A stretch of DNA of 64,000 nt. Source: Hoeflea_A sp965249925 (lineage in GTDB: Bacteria > Pseudomonadota > Alphaproteobacteria > Rhizobiales > Rhizobiaceae). The notes below the pieces were generated by a model that made no database searches, had not been told where the DNA came from, and was given only the letters and a program-made list of their open reading frames with translations. Positions 1 to 7,751 of the stretch are shown here, in pieces. The number at the start of each line of letters is the position of its first letter. Position 1 is the first letter of the stretch. A program made the translations under genes and the position numbers. The DNA lies in NCBI GenBank assembly GCA_965249925.1, contig OZ252260.1, forward strand, positions 372,001 through 436,000, given 5' to 3'.

Positions 1-631
1 CGCCGATGACGAAATCCGGGCGGTTGGAGCCGGTCTGCGCATTGGCCGGCATCGAATGGCAATCGATCAGCACGCCGTAGCCGAACCGGCCATGGGTTTT
101 CACAAGAAGCCGGCGCAGGTTGTCGTGATAGGGCCGGTAAAGCGCATCGATGCGCCGCATCGCGGTTCGCACCGGCATGCGCTCTCCGTAGATTTCCATG
201 TTTTCCGCGACCAGGCGCGGAATGGTGCCGAGGCCGCCGGCGACACGCAGCGAACTGGAGTTCACATAGGCCGGCATCTGGCCCTCGAACATGCGCGGGT
301 CAAGCTCGTAGGGCTCACGGTTGACGTCGATAAAGGCGCGTGGAAAGTGTGCGGCCATCATCGGCGCGCCGAGGTTGGCCGCCGCGTCGAACAACTCATC
401 GACAAAATAGTCCTCGGAGCGCCGAATCGCATGGTCGTCCAGCCGCGATTCGGCGAGGAAGGCGTCGGGATAGAAGCGGCCGCTATGCGGAGAATTGAAT
501 ACGAAGGGGACAGTCTGTTCGCCAGGCGCCCGGATCTCGAATGGCGGGTGGCCAAAATAGCTGTCGTCGTTCAATGCCTCACTCCCAATGAGCCCGTGCC
601 ATGGCCCAGCGAATGCCCGAAACAAATCCAT
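1..631 (-). CDS. N-formylglutamate amidohydrolase family protein (3' end beyond window)
   Basis: The gene enters from the left edge on the minus strand, and about 210 N-terminal residues are visible. They contain the family landmarks FNSPHSGR near residue 45, RAFIDVNREPYELDP in the middle and LIDCHSMP near the window edge, which carry metal and substrate ligands in N-formylglutamate deformylase (HutG-type) enzymes. These hydrolyse N-formyl-L-glutamate or related N-formyl acids to formate and the amino acid in the cytoplasm. I chose the ATG at 631 because GGGAGG stands five bases upstream of it; a TTG at 574 would be the alternative. No other hut gene is visible, so histidine catabolism is not proven. 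The gene is followed divergently by cpdR and tRNA-Val, an order I recall from many Hyphomicrobiales. Confidence 0.85.
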   Translation of the reverse strand, partial: MDLFRAFAGPWHGLIGSEALNDDSYFGHPPFEIRAPGEQTVPFVFNSPHSGRFYPDAFLAESRLDDHAIRRSEDYFVDELFDAAANLGAPMMAAHFPRAFIDVNREPYELDPRMFEGQMPAYVNSSSLRVAGGLGTIPRLVAENMEIYGERMPVRTAMRRIDALYRPYHDNLRRLLVKTHGRFGYGVLIDCHSMPANAQTGSNRPDFVIG

Positions 632-982
632 CCCGTCCTCCCGCGTTATGTTGCCAGTTGCCAACAGGAGAGTCCATACGGGCATCGGCGGTGTCGCGGT
701 TCGAACCGGCGACTGCCTTATTGCGGTGCGGATTTGGCCATTTGATGGCAAAAATGCGGCCCGCACCGTGAGTTTGCCGAAAGCCGGTTTTGTAGGGATT
801 CAATTGACTTCCATAAACCGTGAAAGGGCCAAAATTCACCTCATATTTACCTTGTCCGGTTTGAATGATCCGTGCCGTATGCTAAGCGGCAACGGGGTGC
901 GCGACACGGGAAGGATGCCTTTGGCAACGGTTCTGCCAGAGCCGCCGACTCGATGCGTGCGAGCAAGGGCATAGGGAACGGC

Positions 983-1342
983 ATGAAGATACTTCTGGCG
1001 GAAGACGACGATGACATGCGCCGTTTTCTGGTCAAGGCGCTTGAGAAGGCGGGCTATGCCGTACAGGCCTTCGACAATGGCGCCAGCGCCTATGAGCGCC
1101 TGCGCGAGGAACCTTTTTCGCTGCTATTGACCGACATCGTCATGCCGGAAATGGACGGCATCGAACTGGCCCGCCGCGCCACCGAACTCGACCCCGATCT
1201 CAAGGTGATGTTCATCACCGGCTTCGCCGCCGTAGCTCTCAATCCTGAATCAAACGCCCCGAAAAACGCCACCGTGCTGTCCAAGCCGTTCCACCTGCGC
1301 GACCTCGTCGAGGAGGTCGAAAAGATCCTCCAGGCCGCCTGA
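983..1342 (+). CDS. cpdR: CpdR-type single-domain response regulator
   Basis: This 119-residue protein is a bare receiver domain with no output domain. The acidic pocket is E7/D8/D9, the phospho-acceptor is D51 in LLLTDIVMPEMDG, the conserved threonine lies in ITGFAA near 79, and the lysine is K101 in SKPF. Size, the position of D51 and sequence fit CpdR. In Caulobacter, unphosphorylated CpdR recruits ClpXP to the cell pole and primes degradation of cell-cycle proteins; phosphorylation comes through CckA-ChpT. I start at the ATG of MKILLAEDD because the receiver fold begins there; an in-frame extension upstream to about 872 has no domain content. The flanks (N-formylglutamate amidohydrolase, tRNA-Val) match the usual alphaproteobacterial neighbourhood. 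Confidence 0.9.
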   Translation: MKILLAEDDDDMRRFLVKALEKAGYAVQAFDNGASAYERLREEPFSLLLTDIVMPEMDGIELARRATELDPDLKVMFITGFAAVALNPESNAPKNATVLSKPFHLRDLVEEVEKILQAA

Positions 1343-1426
1343 ACGCGGGCGTCGTAAATCAGACATGCCACCGTAAGTTGGGACTTGACCTCGTCCCGCA
1401 TTCTGTGGTGAATGGCGCGGTCGGAT

Positions 1427-1501
1427 GGGCGTGTAGCTCAGCGGGAGAGCACTACGTTGACATCGTAGGGGTCACTGGTTCAATCCCAGTCACGCCCACC
1501 A
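1427..1501 (+). tRNA. tRNA-Val (anticodon GAC)
   Basis: A full cloverleaf can be drawn. The acceptor arms GGGCGTG and CACGCCC pair over seven bases, the D stem is GCTC/GAGC, the anticodon stem CTACG/CGTAG encloses the loop TTGACAT with anticodon GAC, and the T arm is ACTGG-TTCAATC-CCAGT. The discriminator is A and CCA is encoded (1499-1501). GAC reads valine codons GUC/GUU. The tRNA lies downstream of cpdR and marks the start of a decayed accessory stretch. Confidence 0.95.
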
Positions 1502-1549
1502 TCCTTTCTCAAGCAAATCAATATCTTACCGGCAGGCGCTTCCTAGCCA

Positions 1550-2021
1550 TGGCCATGTGGGAAGTGCGCGACCGATCGGCTGACGGAGACGGTCGACGGC
1601 CGAGACGCGCAATGTGATCGTCGTGACAAGGACGATTATGACCGTGTGATTGCCGTCTGCAGAGCCGGCAGTGTTGAGATCAACGAAGCCAAGGTCCGCG
1701 AGGGCTACGCCAGGGCTTTGTCAAGTTCTCAGACGATATCTTGATGCAGAGGGGGGCACGAGCCGCCGGCATAGGGATTTGGCGGACGCCGACGGAGACT
1801 GCATGGGACTGCCGGGCCAGGCGGTGGGAAGTCGCGGCTCAGGAAGCGCCGGAAGGCTGCCCGATTAAGGGAAATATCTCACGCAATGGGATGATCTACA
1901 ACGCGCCATGGTCGCCATAGTATTCTCGGACGAAGATCTCGACTGACAAGGGCGAGCATTGTTTTGCTCAGAGCGGGAGGCGCTGGACGCGGGATGGCGG
2001 GCGCCGGTGTGGGGGAGGTAA
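1550..2021 (+). pseudogene. Thermonuclease (SNase-like) family protein, decayed
   Basis: Conceptual translation in three frames gives the C-terminal part of a secreted staphylococcal-nuclease-like protein. One frame reads VDGRDAQCDRRDKDDYDR and then VIAVCRAG, the next FVKFSDDILMQRGARAAGIG followed by WRTPTETAWDCRARRWEV and GCPIKGNISRNGMIYNAPWSP, and the last FCSEREALDAGWRAPVWGR before TAA. The N-terminal half (signal peptide, first catalytic strand) is missing. A frameshift falls near 1710, a TAG at 1918-1920 stands where the family has Trp (WSP-W-Y), and another frameshift falls near 1955. The last eight sense bases and what follows form a GGGGGAGG/CCTCCCCC hairpin (2011-2033). The gene is clearly non-functional. 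Its place just after the tRNA suggests old insertion and decay. Confidence 0.8.
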
Positions 2022-2193
2022 GGCGCCTCCCCCGGACAGGAAGCCACTATACGCGTGCTATGGAATGGCCCGAGTCGTAGACCGTTTGTCGCGGCGCGAG
2101 CCAGAGCTATCATGGGCATGAACGCCAAGGACCACTGGCTGCGCCGATCTCTGCTGAGCACGTGGTGAGGAAAGCGAACTATAGGAGAAGGTA

Positions 2194-2442
2194 ATGGCAT
2201 TCCGTGTTGGTGATTGCGATTACACATCCGTAATTGGTAGCGATCTCGATCGAGACGGAATGTATCTGGAGGTGACGGAGGACCGGGCTGGCTCCCCTGT
2301 GATACTCGAGATTTTTTACTCCGATCGAAGCGGCGAAATGACGTTGTCTACATTCAGGTCAGGGGTGCCAGTCAAGTTGGTGGATTGGGCGCTCAGATTA
2401 GCAAAAGATCGGTTGCCGCCCATGAGAAATCCGCATCCGTAA
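2194..2442 (+). CDS. Small acidic hypothetical protein (82 aa)
   Basis: An 82-residue soluble protein without signal peptide or membrane segment. It has a beta-rich pattern in its first 60 residues (SPVILEIFYSDRSGEMTLST) and ends with a basic helix, VDWALRLAKDRLPP. The start is well supported: AGGAGAAGG lies just upstream of the ATG. I do not recognise the family. Base composition is more AT-rich than in the core genes. Two genes downstream is an Imm26-type immunity gene, so this could be another orphan immunity protein of a polymorphic-toxin locus; that is only contextual inference. Confidence 0.6.
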   Translation: MAFRVGDCDYTSVIGSDLDRDGMYLEVTEDRAGSPVILEIFYSDRSGEMTLSTFRSGVPVKLVDWALRLAKDRLPPMRNPHP

Positions 2443-2504
2443 AACAATAAGAGATCTACCGGCTTGCTAAACAAATTCTTGCCATGTTTGAGAGGTGATG
2501 ATTC

Positions 2505-2969
2505 TTGGTTGACCGACTTCTGGACTGGGCTGTTTCGTACTTCGATACAATAAAACTGGCATTCGGCGAATATCCGTGGGCAGTTTCTGCAGTCGCCGTC
2601 ATTGGCTTTATTGCGGGACACTTCATCGCAAAGTGGTACTATCGAGGGCGGATCACGACGCTGAAGGAAAAATTGGGCTTGGCCGACCCAAAAAGAGAGG
2701 AATCTCGCCATCAGACTTCCGGTGTGTTTACCAAGGAAGGCGTTTCAGAGCCGATTTCGATGAAGCTTGGTGCTCTATCCGTCAAAGGTGATTTCGCTGC
2801 GCGCATTCAGCTGCAGCGTAATTCGGGGGACGGCTGGGGCGAAGTCCTCACATTTACAGGTCCAATCGAACGCACAATCGAGGACGCCCTTCCTTTCCGC
2901 TACAGATTGAAATGTGATCAGTTCAAGAGCGGTGTTGCCCAATACCTTCTTGTAGGTACCGGCGGCTAA
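2505..2969 (+). CDS. Membrane-anchored hypothetical protein
   Basis: This 154-residue protein has one membrane segment (about residues 24-42, WAVSAVAVIGFIAGHFIAKW), a short basic coiled linker, and a soluble beta-rich C-terminal domain from about residue 70. I take the TTG start because GAGGTGA stands seven bases upstream and no in-frame ATG precedes the membrane segment. I do not recognise the domain. It sits 62 bases after the small gene before it and 96 before the Imm26-like gene, on the same strand and with similar AT-rich codon use, so the three probably arrived together. Confidence 0.6.
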   Translation: MVDRLLDWAVSYFDTIKLAFGEYPWAVSAVAVIGFIAGHFIAKWYYRGRITTLKEKLGLADPKREESRHQTSGVFTKEGVSEPISMKLGALSVKGDFAARIQLQRNSGDGWGEVLTFTGPIERTIEDALPFRYRLKCDQFKSGVAQYLLVGTGG

Positions 2970-3065
2970 GGAGGTTGTTGGGAAACCATGGCATAGCCAG
3001 AAATAAGGAAGCACAAACAGCGGGAGGCCCTCGCCTCCGTCATGTTAGGTGAAACTTCATTGCCA

Positions 3066-3557
3066 ATGAAAAGACAAAAATGGGAAGCTGGTGATGTGTT
3101 TCTTGTCCCGTTAGTTGATGCGACGTATTCGGTGGGGCAGGTTCTTCTCAGAACAAAACCGGCTTTGAATAGCGTCGTATGCGCCTACACCAAATTAAGG
3201 ACAGGCAGTGTGAATTCACAGATCTGTTTCCCACATGGAGACGTTGTTGCGGTTCTGTTCACAACACCGGATTTATTGAATTCGGGACACTGGAAAGTCA
3301 TACGGCGTGAACCCGAATATGCCCCGGTGAGTAGATATATTGACACAAGAAGATTAGAAGGCAGGGACTATGTTGGGGTCCAGGTCATTGGGTCTGGAAA
3401 CGTCCAGAAACTATTGAACGCATGGTTTGGTTTGGAGCCTTGGGATGCGTTTTACGAGCCCGACTACCTAGACAGACTACTTCTTCCATTCGTCGCGAGG
3501 CCTGATACAGCGGTGCTTTCGAAGGGCGATGTGAATTATCCCGACAGTAAACAATAG
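3066..3557 (+). CDS. Imm26-like immunity protein
   Basis: The 163-residue product opens with MKRQKWEAGDVFLVPL and then YSVGQVL, the typical beginning of immunity protein 26 (kWkxGDvFxiPL...yGxGrVl). It continues with FPHGDVVAVLF and GHWKVIRREPEYAP, again as in that family. Imm26 proteins protect the producer against nuclease-type effectors of polymorphic toxin systems. No toxin gene is adjacent, so this is an orphan immunity gene, either protection against neighbours or the remnant of a lost toxin locus. An ATG 24 bases upstream (3042) is possible, with GGAGG 14 bases before it; I prefer the internal Met because the family motif starts there. Family assignment is by motif recall only. Confidence 0.65.
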   Translation: MKRQKWEAGDVFLVPLVDATYSVGQVLLRTKPALNSVVCAYTKLRTGSVNSQICFPHGDVVAVLFTTPDLLNSGHWKVIRREPEYAPVSRYIDTRRLEGRDYVGVQVIGSGNVQKLLNAWFGLEPWDAFYEPDYLDRLLLPFVARPDTAVLSKGDVNYPDSKQ

Positions 3558-3569
3558 GAGCATAGCCAG

Positions 3570-3983
3570 ATGGTCGAGGGAGCAGGGCGGGCACACCAGG
3601 CGAAATCGCTCTCTAGGCTCGCGGCAGCTGGGCTTGTGCTTGCAATCGCGCCGCCGGCGATCGCCGCGGATATCAGTTTTCAAGCAGTTGAAAACGGGAC
3701 AATTATCTCAAGACTGGATTTGGACACATCCGAGGTGACGGCTGAAGTCATAACGGATCCGGTAACGGATAATTACGTCCTCGAACTGTCCCTGGCGGCC
3801 GATCGCGTATCGGAGTTTGAGCACATGACCAGGAAGAATACGGGCCGCCGACTGCGCATCGTCGTTGATGGATCTGTATTGACGGAACCGGTGATACGGG
3901 AACCGGTCCGCGGTGGGCAAATGTGGGTGTCCGGGACATGGTCTAAAAATGAACTCTCGAAAATCGCTGAGAAGCTGAACTGA
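3570..3983 (+). CDS. Exported protein with SecD P1-head-like domain
   Basis: A 137-residue protein with a Sec signal peptide (RLAAAGLVLAIAPPAIAA, cleavage near residue 33) and a mature part of about 100 residues. The stretch GRRLRIVVDGSVLTEPVIREPVRG then QMWVSGTW resembles the periplasmic P1 head of SecD (GkrLaIVLDgkVlsAPvI.epI.gG...isG.ft). It lacks the SecD membrane segments, so it is a free periplasmic copy of that fold and not a translocase. It begins 12 bases after the Imm26-like gene with TAGGAG upstream and may be co-transcribed with it. Function unknown. Confidence 0.6.
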   Translation: MVEGAGRAHQAKSLSRLAAAGLVLAIAPPAIAADISFQAVENGTIISRLDLDTSEVTAEVITDPVTDNYVLELSLAADRVSEFEHMTRKNTGRRLRIVVDGSVLTEPVIREPVRGGQMWVSGTWSKNELSKIAEKLN

Positions 3984-4046
3984 ACCGTTCATAGGAGAGC
4001 GAACGGGCCTGGCCCCCCGACCCGCAAAAACATAGGAGCGCAGATC

Positions 4047-4379
4047 ATGGACGCGGACCTGTTGAATACAGAGGAGATCGCGGCGCTCAGAGAGGCTGCT
4101 TTGAACATATCGCGTTTGGAGTTTGGCCAGCTGACAGACGCCGAGGTTGAGCAGCTGAGTGATGTGATGAAAAGCGCCGGTGTCGCCAAATTTGCCCAAC
4201 CAGCCCATGATTTCGCTGATAAACTTGAAGTGGTTGAATACGACGACGGAAGAGGCTTTTCCGTGGAGTATGAGATAGCTCCAGATGAAGGTGTTCGCGG
4301 TGACTACATAATCCTCGTTTTTGAGATTTTGAGAAATGAAGCCGGGAGCACCGTCGCCTTCCACTACGCGTATCTATAG
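4047..4379 (+). CDS. Acidic hypothetical protein (110 aa)
   Basis: A 110-residue soluble, acidic protein: an alpha-helical first half (NTEEIAALREAALNISRLEF, then LTDAEVEQLSDVMKSAG) and a beta-rich second half (GRGFSVEYEIAP...DYIILVFEIL). The ATG is preceded by ATAGGAG, the same leader word as before the genes at 2194 and 3570. The 63-base spacer from the previous gene contains a CCGTTC/GAACGG hairpin (3985-4006). No family recognised. The 235 bases after it hold no gene I can support, only a CGTCCAC/GTGGACG hairpin near 4562-4578. Confidence 0.55.
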   Translation: MDADLLNTEEIAALREAALNISRLEFGQLTDAEVEQLSDVMKSAGVAKFAQPAHDFADKLEVVEYDDGRGFSVEYEIAPDEGVRGDYIILVFEILRNEAGSTVAFHYAYL

Positions 4380-4614
4380 CGCCCTCGACGTCAGTGAGTC
4401 AGCAAACCCTATAACAATTGGAGCGCTCCATACCCCAAATCGGAATGGTCGGTCGATTTCGCGATGTCGGCTGGTTCCTCGACGCATCCGGTCGCGTCCC
4501 GCCCTTGACCCACATAGATTGCCAAGAGGCACGGCTGAGGGCATTGTCACGTCAAAGACGCCGTCCACGGAGTGGACGTCTCTTAGGCAATAGGAAATCG
4601 CCGTAGGAGAAGAC

Positions 4615-5049
4615 ATGCGCAAGATTCTGAAAACCACGCTTTTTGTCTCGGTAATAACGACCTCGGGTGCGGTCTTTGCGCAAGATGCCCTCCCCGATCT
4701 GAAGGGCACTTGGACCATTAAGTCCCAGGGGTTACTGATCAAGCATCAGGATCGGAGCATCGAACCAACCCATCACGAGAGTGTGTGCGTCGTCGACTGG
4801 CAGGAGGGGGCCAGTTTCTCAGGTCATGAGATTGAGCAGGACTTCATAATCGATTCCGGCCCTACCGTTAACGACGAGAAGTTCATTGGCGCCATCGCGC
4901 CTGACGGCAAGATGGCTCTTATTGTCGACGAGAACGGCTTTCGCGATTGCTGGATCACGTCGGCGGAGGCGATGACGTGCATCTACCGCCACATCCAGCC
5001 GGACCGCAACGTGGCGAACAGGGACGAATGGGTCAGACAACCTGATTAA
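4615..5049 (+). CDS. Secreted hypothetical protein (144 aa)
   Basis: The N-terminus MRKILKTTLFVSVITTSGAV then FAQDALP is a clear Sec signal peptide with cleavage after FAQ. The mature protein opens with DLKGTWTIKSQGLLI, a pattern shared by small lipocalin-like or avidin-like beta-barrel proteins of alphaproteobacteria (LxGtWt.ksqg....). It contains three cysteines (CVVDW, DCWIT, TCIY) that could form disulfides in the periplasm. TAGGAGAAG precedes the ATG. No enzyme motif is visible. The gene is the last of the same-strand series of small genes that begins at 2194. Confidence 0.6.
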   Translation: MRKILKTTLFVSVITTSGAVFAQDALPDLKGTWTIKSQGLLIKHQDRSIEPTHHESVCVVDWQEGASFSGHEIEQDFIIDSGPTVNDEKFIGAIAPDGKMALIVDENGFRDCWITSAEAMTCIYRHIQPDRNVANRDEWVRQPD

Positions 5050-5086
5050 AGGCCCAATGGCAGGCGCGGACCTCCGCGACCGCTCC

Positions 5087-5394
5087 TTAAGAATGGTCTT
5101 GGGGCCCGTTGATGCGGTCTTTCAACCAGGCTATCGCCCGCCCCAGCTCGGCGGCCGAAACGTAAACCTCCCACCCAGATACTCGCACGCCAGGCAGCGC
5201 GAGCACCGTGCGAGCCTTTCATCACCGATGATAGGATAGTCCGACCCGACGCGCGGTCGCGCGATTATCATGTCGACGTCGACCTCGCGGCCGCGGCCGC
5301 AATTCATTGCCCCATAATTTGCCATCATGACCCAGCCAGCGGCCTGCACGTCACCCAGCGTCTGGGCGGTGATGATCGTTTGTTTTCGAGGCAA
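5087..5394 (-). pseudogene. Frameshifted zinc-ribbon-like hypothetical protein
   Basis: Read on the minus strand from a TTG, the translation TLGDVQAAGWVMMANYGA, DMIIARPRVGSDYPIIGDERL and RCSRC looks like the small alphaproteobacterial zinc-ribbon proteins that sense or bind metal through paired cysteines. After the CSRC pair the frame breaks. In the next frame the text continues sensibly as VRVSGWEVYVSAAELGRAIA then WLKDRINGPQDHS and a stop. One missing base near 5186 would restore one reading frame of about 100 codons. The gene is probably inactive. Family assignment is tentative. Confidence 0.5.
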
Positions 5395-5553
5395 GCGTCA
5401 TCCAGATCGCCCCGACCTGGCTACTGACAGATACCGTCAGGATAGTGAACGAATGTGGAACGCGTCCAGCAGGGAAATACAGATCAATTGCAGCTAACCC
5501 GAGACAAAGTGACCGATCTAGGATTGCGTGTGAAAATGCTCGTCCTGATGCTT

Positions 5554-6015
5554 CTAGATCGGCTTTGCCACCATCAGCCATGTTGCGGCCAGTAAGGGTA
5601 CAGTGCTGACCAAGCCCCATATTAACCAACGCCGTGAAAGAGCGCGGTATTCCTCGCCCACATCCTCAGTTGAAAAGCTTTTCGCCAGCCGTGCCTGTTT
5701 TATCTGGATCGGAACGATTGCAAGAAGCCAAATCAGACCAGATAAAACAAAGAAAATTTGGCTCCAGAGTAACCAAGGTTCGCTTAGAGGAAAGCCAGCA
5801 AAAATCGCCATGTAATAGCCACTTCCCATGAGGAGAACGACGCCCCAAAACGTCATTGCCCAATCGGTATAGGTCACGAGCTTCTGCGCAAAACCTAGCA
5901 CCACCGGTCGACCGTCGCGATCGGCAAAGAATTTCCAGATCGCTGTTACGGTTATATTCCCCATCAACATGGCTACACCAGTTATATGCAGGAACTTTGC
6001 AACCTCATAGATCAT
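5554..6015 (-). CDS. DUF2269 family integral membrane protein
   Basis: A 153-residue membrane protein with four hydrophobic helices (about residues 10-28, 50-72, 83-104 and 128-150). It starts with the family-like MIYEVAKFLHITGVAMLMGN. The pattern (H-x-x-G in helix 1, WGxxLLxGxGxxMA in helix 2, RRW before helix 4) fits DUF2269, a family of predicted inner-membrane proteins of unknown function. It stands alone between two pseudogenes, and its stop is followed by about 150 bases without a gene. It appears intact. Confidence 0.7.
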   Translation of the reverse strand: MIYEVAKFLHITGVAMLMGNITVTAIWKFFADRDGRPVVLGFAQKLVTYTDWAMTFWGVVLLMGSGYYMAIFAGFPLSEPWLLWSQIFFVLSGLIWLLAIVPIQIKQARLAKSFSTEDVGEEYRALSRRWLIWGLVSTVPLLAATWLMVAKPI

Positions 6016-6270
6016 GGCATTCTTATAATAACGCTAATCAGTTAGATGAATTGAGCGAAGCCTCATCTTTGGCTTGATCTCTGAGATTTTTTGCATCATG
6101 CGTGTCATGGCTAGCCACCTGAGCTGGATCCCATCTTCATAACAGATTCAATGCACATCGATTTAGATACGGTCATTCCTTCCAGATAGATCGTATGGCC
6201 GCATTGGAGATGTCGGATCAAGCCGGGTAAGTTCGTCCTTGAACGGGATGTGTGCGAACGAGGAGCGCCT

Positions 6271-6390
6271 ATGTGCGGAAGGTTCATCACCACGGGAACG
6301 TGGGCGGAATATCGACGGTATCTGGCAATCCTTAGGTCCGACGTCGATTCCATGCCTTGGCTGGCTTCACAGGTGCGTTGCTCAACATGA
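6271..6390 (+). pseudogene. N-terminal fragment of an SRAP (YedK/HMCES) gene
   Basis: The 39-codon frame starts MCGRFITTGTWAEYRRYLAI and runs to a TGA. It matches the first 20 residues of the intact SRAP gene at 27960 (MCGRFITTGTWAQYRKYLSI) with three substitutions, then homology stops. Cys2, the residue that attacks abasic sites in this family, is kept, but Asn77, Glu107 and His164 of the intact copy are absent. It is a truncated second copy, not a working enzyme. The downstream NTF2-like gene begins 13 bases after its stop. Confidence 0.75.
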
Positions 6391-6403
6391 GAAGGAAGAA
6401 CGC

Positions 6404-6907
6404 ATGGACGAGAAGGAGATCCGTCGCGCGATAGATAGGATTGCCATTCTGGACCTGCTCGGGCGCTACTGTCTTACCCTCGACGAGCACGATACCGCTG
6501 GTTGGGTCAATTGCTTCACCAAACACGGGGCGTTCGGAGGTGGTGATCGGGCAATTCTCGGGCACAAAAATCTGGAAGCCTATGCTGAGGTCCACGTGCG
6601 GCTCGGCACGCGACACATTACATCTGCGCCGGTCTACGACGTTGCCGACGACGGTATGTCGGCGATCGGCACTGCCAGCACCACTGTGACGGTCGCAACG
6701 CCGCGTGGCTTTAGAGTTCTCATGACTGGGTCCTATCGTGACGTGCTCGAAAAGGTCGATGGTCGCTGGTTGATCGCTCGGCGATCAGGCGAATTCGACC
6801 GCCTTCCTGAGAAACCGGATCAGGACGTCCCCACTTTCGATCCGGACGTTGCGCCAATGCACCAGATGCTGATGGACGCGTTCAACCGGCTCTCGCAGCC
6901 CCTCTGA
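6404..6907 (+). CDS. Nuclear transport factor 2 / SnoaL-like domain protein
   Basis: A 167-residue protein with the SnoaL-like (NTF2 fold) pattern: IRRAIDRIAILDLLGRYCLT then LDEHD at the N-terminus, TRHITSAPVYDV in the core, and a beta-sheet tail VLEKVDGRWLIARRSGEFDR. The fold forms a cone-shaped pocket used by hydroxysteroid isomerase-like or polyketide cyclase-like enzymes, but many members have no known substrate. GAAGGAAG lies upstream of the chosen ATG. It may belong to the accessory stretch, since the SRAP fragment lies directly before it. Confidence 0.7.
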   Translation: MDEKEIRRAIDRIAILDLLGRYCLTLDEHDTAGWVNCFTKHGAFGGGDRAILGHKNLEAYAEVHVRLGTRHITSAPVYDVADDGMSAIGTASTTVTVATPRGFRVLMTGSYRDVLEKVDGRWLIARRSGEFDRLPEKPDQDVPTFDPDVAPMHQMLMDAFNRLSQPL

Positions 6908-7245
6908 GGCACGCTCTTGTACTAGACATGATCAACGAAGGTTACGGTAGTCACGGTGAGCGCCAACACCGTTGTCTAACCCTTTTGGTTTGGGCCACTG
7001 ATTTGGCGTTTCTCACGAATTCCGATGGGGTCGGCACAAATCCGGATTGATAGTAAAGAATACTTCAGTATGTAAGCCAATAGAGGCAAGCCCAGAACTT
7101 AATATCAGTCTCTTTTGTGGTTGACCAAAAACATGTATATTTGGATATGTTGATCGCTTGAAGGGTGCGGCATCTTCGGTCTTCGCTGCGACGCGTGCTT
7201 GACCGGCAAGCTGGATAGGCAAGGCCACATGAAGAAGGGGCAGGC
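6908..7245. other. Intergenic stretch, no gene seen
   Basis: These 338 bases between the NTF2-like gene and the next secreted protein are AT-richer than the surroundings and contain only short frames without recognisable content. The last 60 bases before 7246 presumably carry the promoter and ribosome site (GAAGAAGGGG) of the next gene. Confidence 0.4.
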
Positions 7246-7614
7246 ATGAACTGTTTTTTGGTGGTTCCAGCCGTCGTTGCCCTGTTAACGGGGCAGAGTG
7301 TGGCACAAGAAGTCCTTTACAAACAAACAGACGAAAGAAACACGGTCAGTTTTGTCGATGAGGATCATAAAAAGGTGTGCTGCTATTGCTACGTCGCTTT
7401 ATCGTATTCTGTTAGCAACGCCGGCGAGCAATACACGTTCACCATCGATTCAGTCGACGCATCAGGGATGCCTGTTCACGGCCAGCGGTTGGTAGCAAAA
7501 GACAGAACATTTATCGCCGACGACGGGGGGCTGTATTGGTGTCAAAATGAAGCGCCGTGGGCATTGTACGAAGCTGTGCCGGCTCCTTGTGGCAGCGTGT
7601 TTCCACCAAGCTAG
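7246..7614 (+). CDS. Cysteine-containing secreted hypothetical protein
   Basis: A 122-residue protein. MNCFLVVPAVVALLTGQSVA is a signal peptide with cleavage before QEV. The mature region carries the unusual cluster KVCCYCYVALSY plus two further cysteines (YWCQN, APCGS), giving five in about 100 residues, which suggests disulfides or metal binding in the periplasm. GAAGGGG precedes the ATG. I do not recognise the family. Composition is AT-richer than in the core genes. Confidence 0.55.
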   Translation: MNCFLVVPAVVALLTGQSVAQEVLYKQTDERNTVSFVDEDHKKVCCYCYVALSYSVSNAGEQYTFTIDSVDASGMPVHGQRLVAKDRTFIADDGGLYWCQNEAPWALYEAVPAPCGSVFPPS

Positions 7615-7751
7615 AAATCGGTCACGTCGCACCGAAACGCGCTGAATATCGAACGCCAGCACGCGCACACCGGGAACACCGCAGTTCGAAAAATCGACCC
7701 GGAGAGAACCTGATGCCGGATCGCGGACGTCGCCAGTCGGCGACGGTGAAA

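Noticed and set aside
56..745. A 229-codon plus-strand frame at the left edge
   Set aside because: It is antisense to the N-formylglutamate amidohydrolase gene, whose motifs are clear on the minus strand; the plus frame has no recognisable content.
872..1342. A longer version of cpdR starting 111 bases upstream
   Set aside because: The extra 37 residues are unlike any receiver-domain extension, and the CpdR size and D51 numbering fit the internal ATG.
2194..5049. Integron gene-cassette array
   Set aside because: Same-strand small genes and a GTTAGGT word near 3044 prompted the idea, but matching RYYYAAC ends and attC-like folds are absent and one spacer is only 12 bases.
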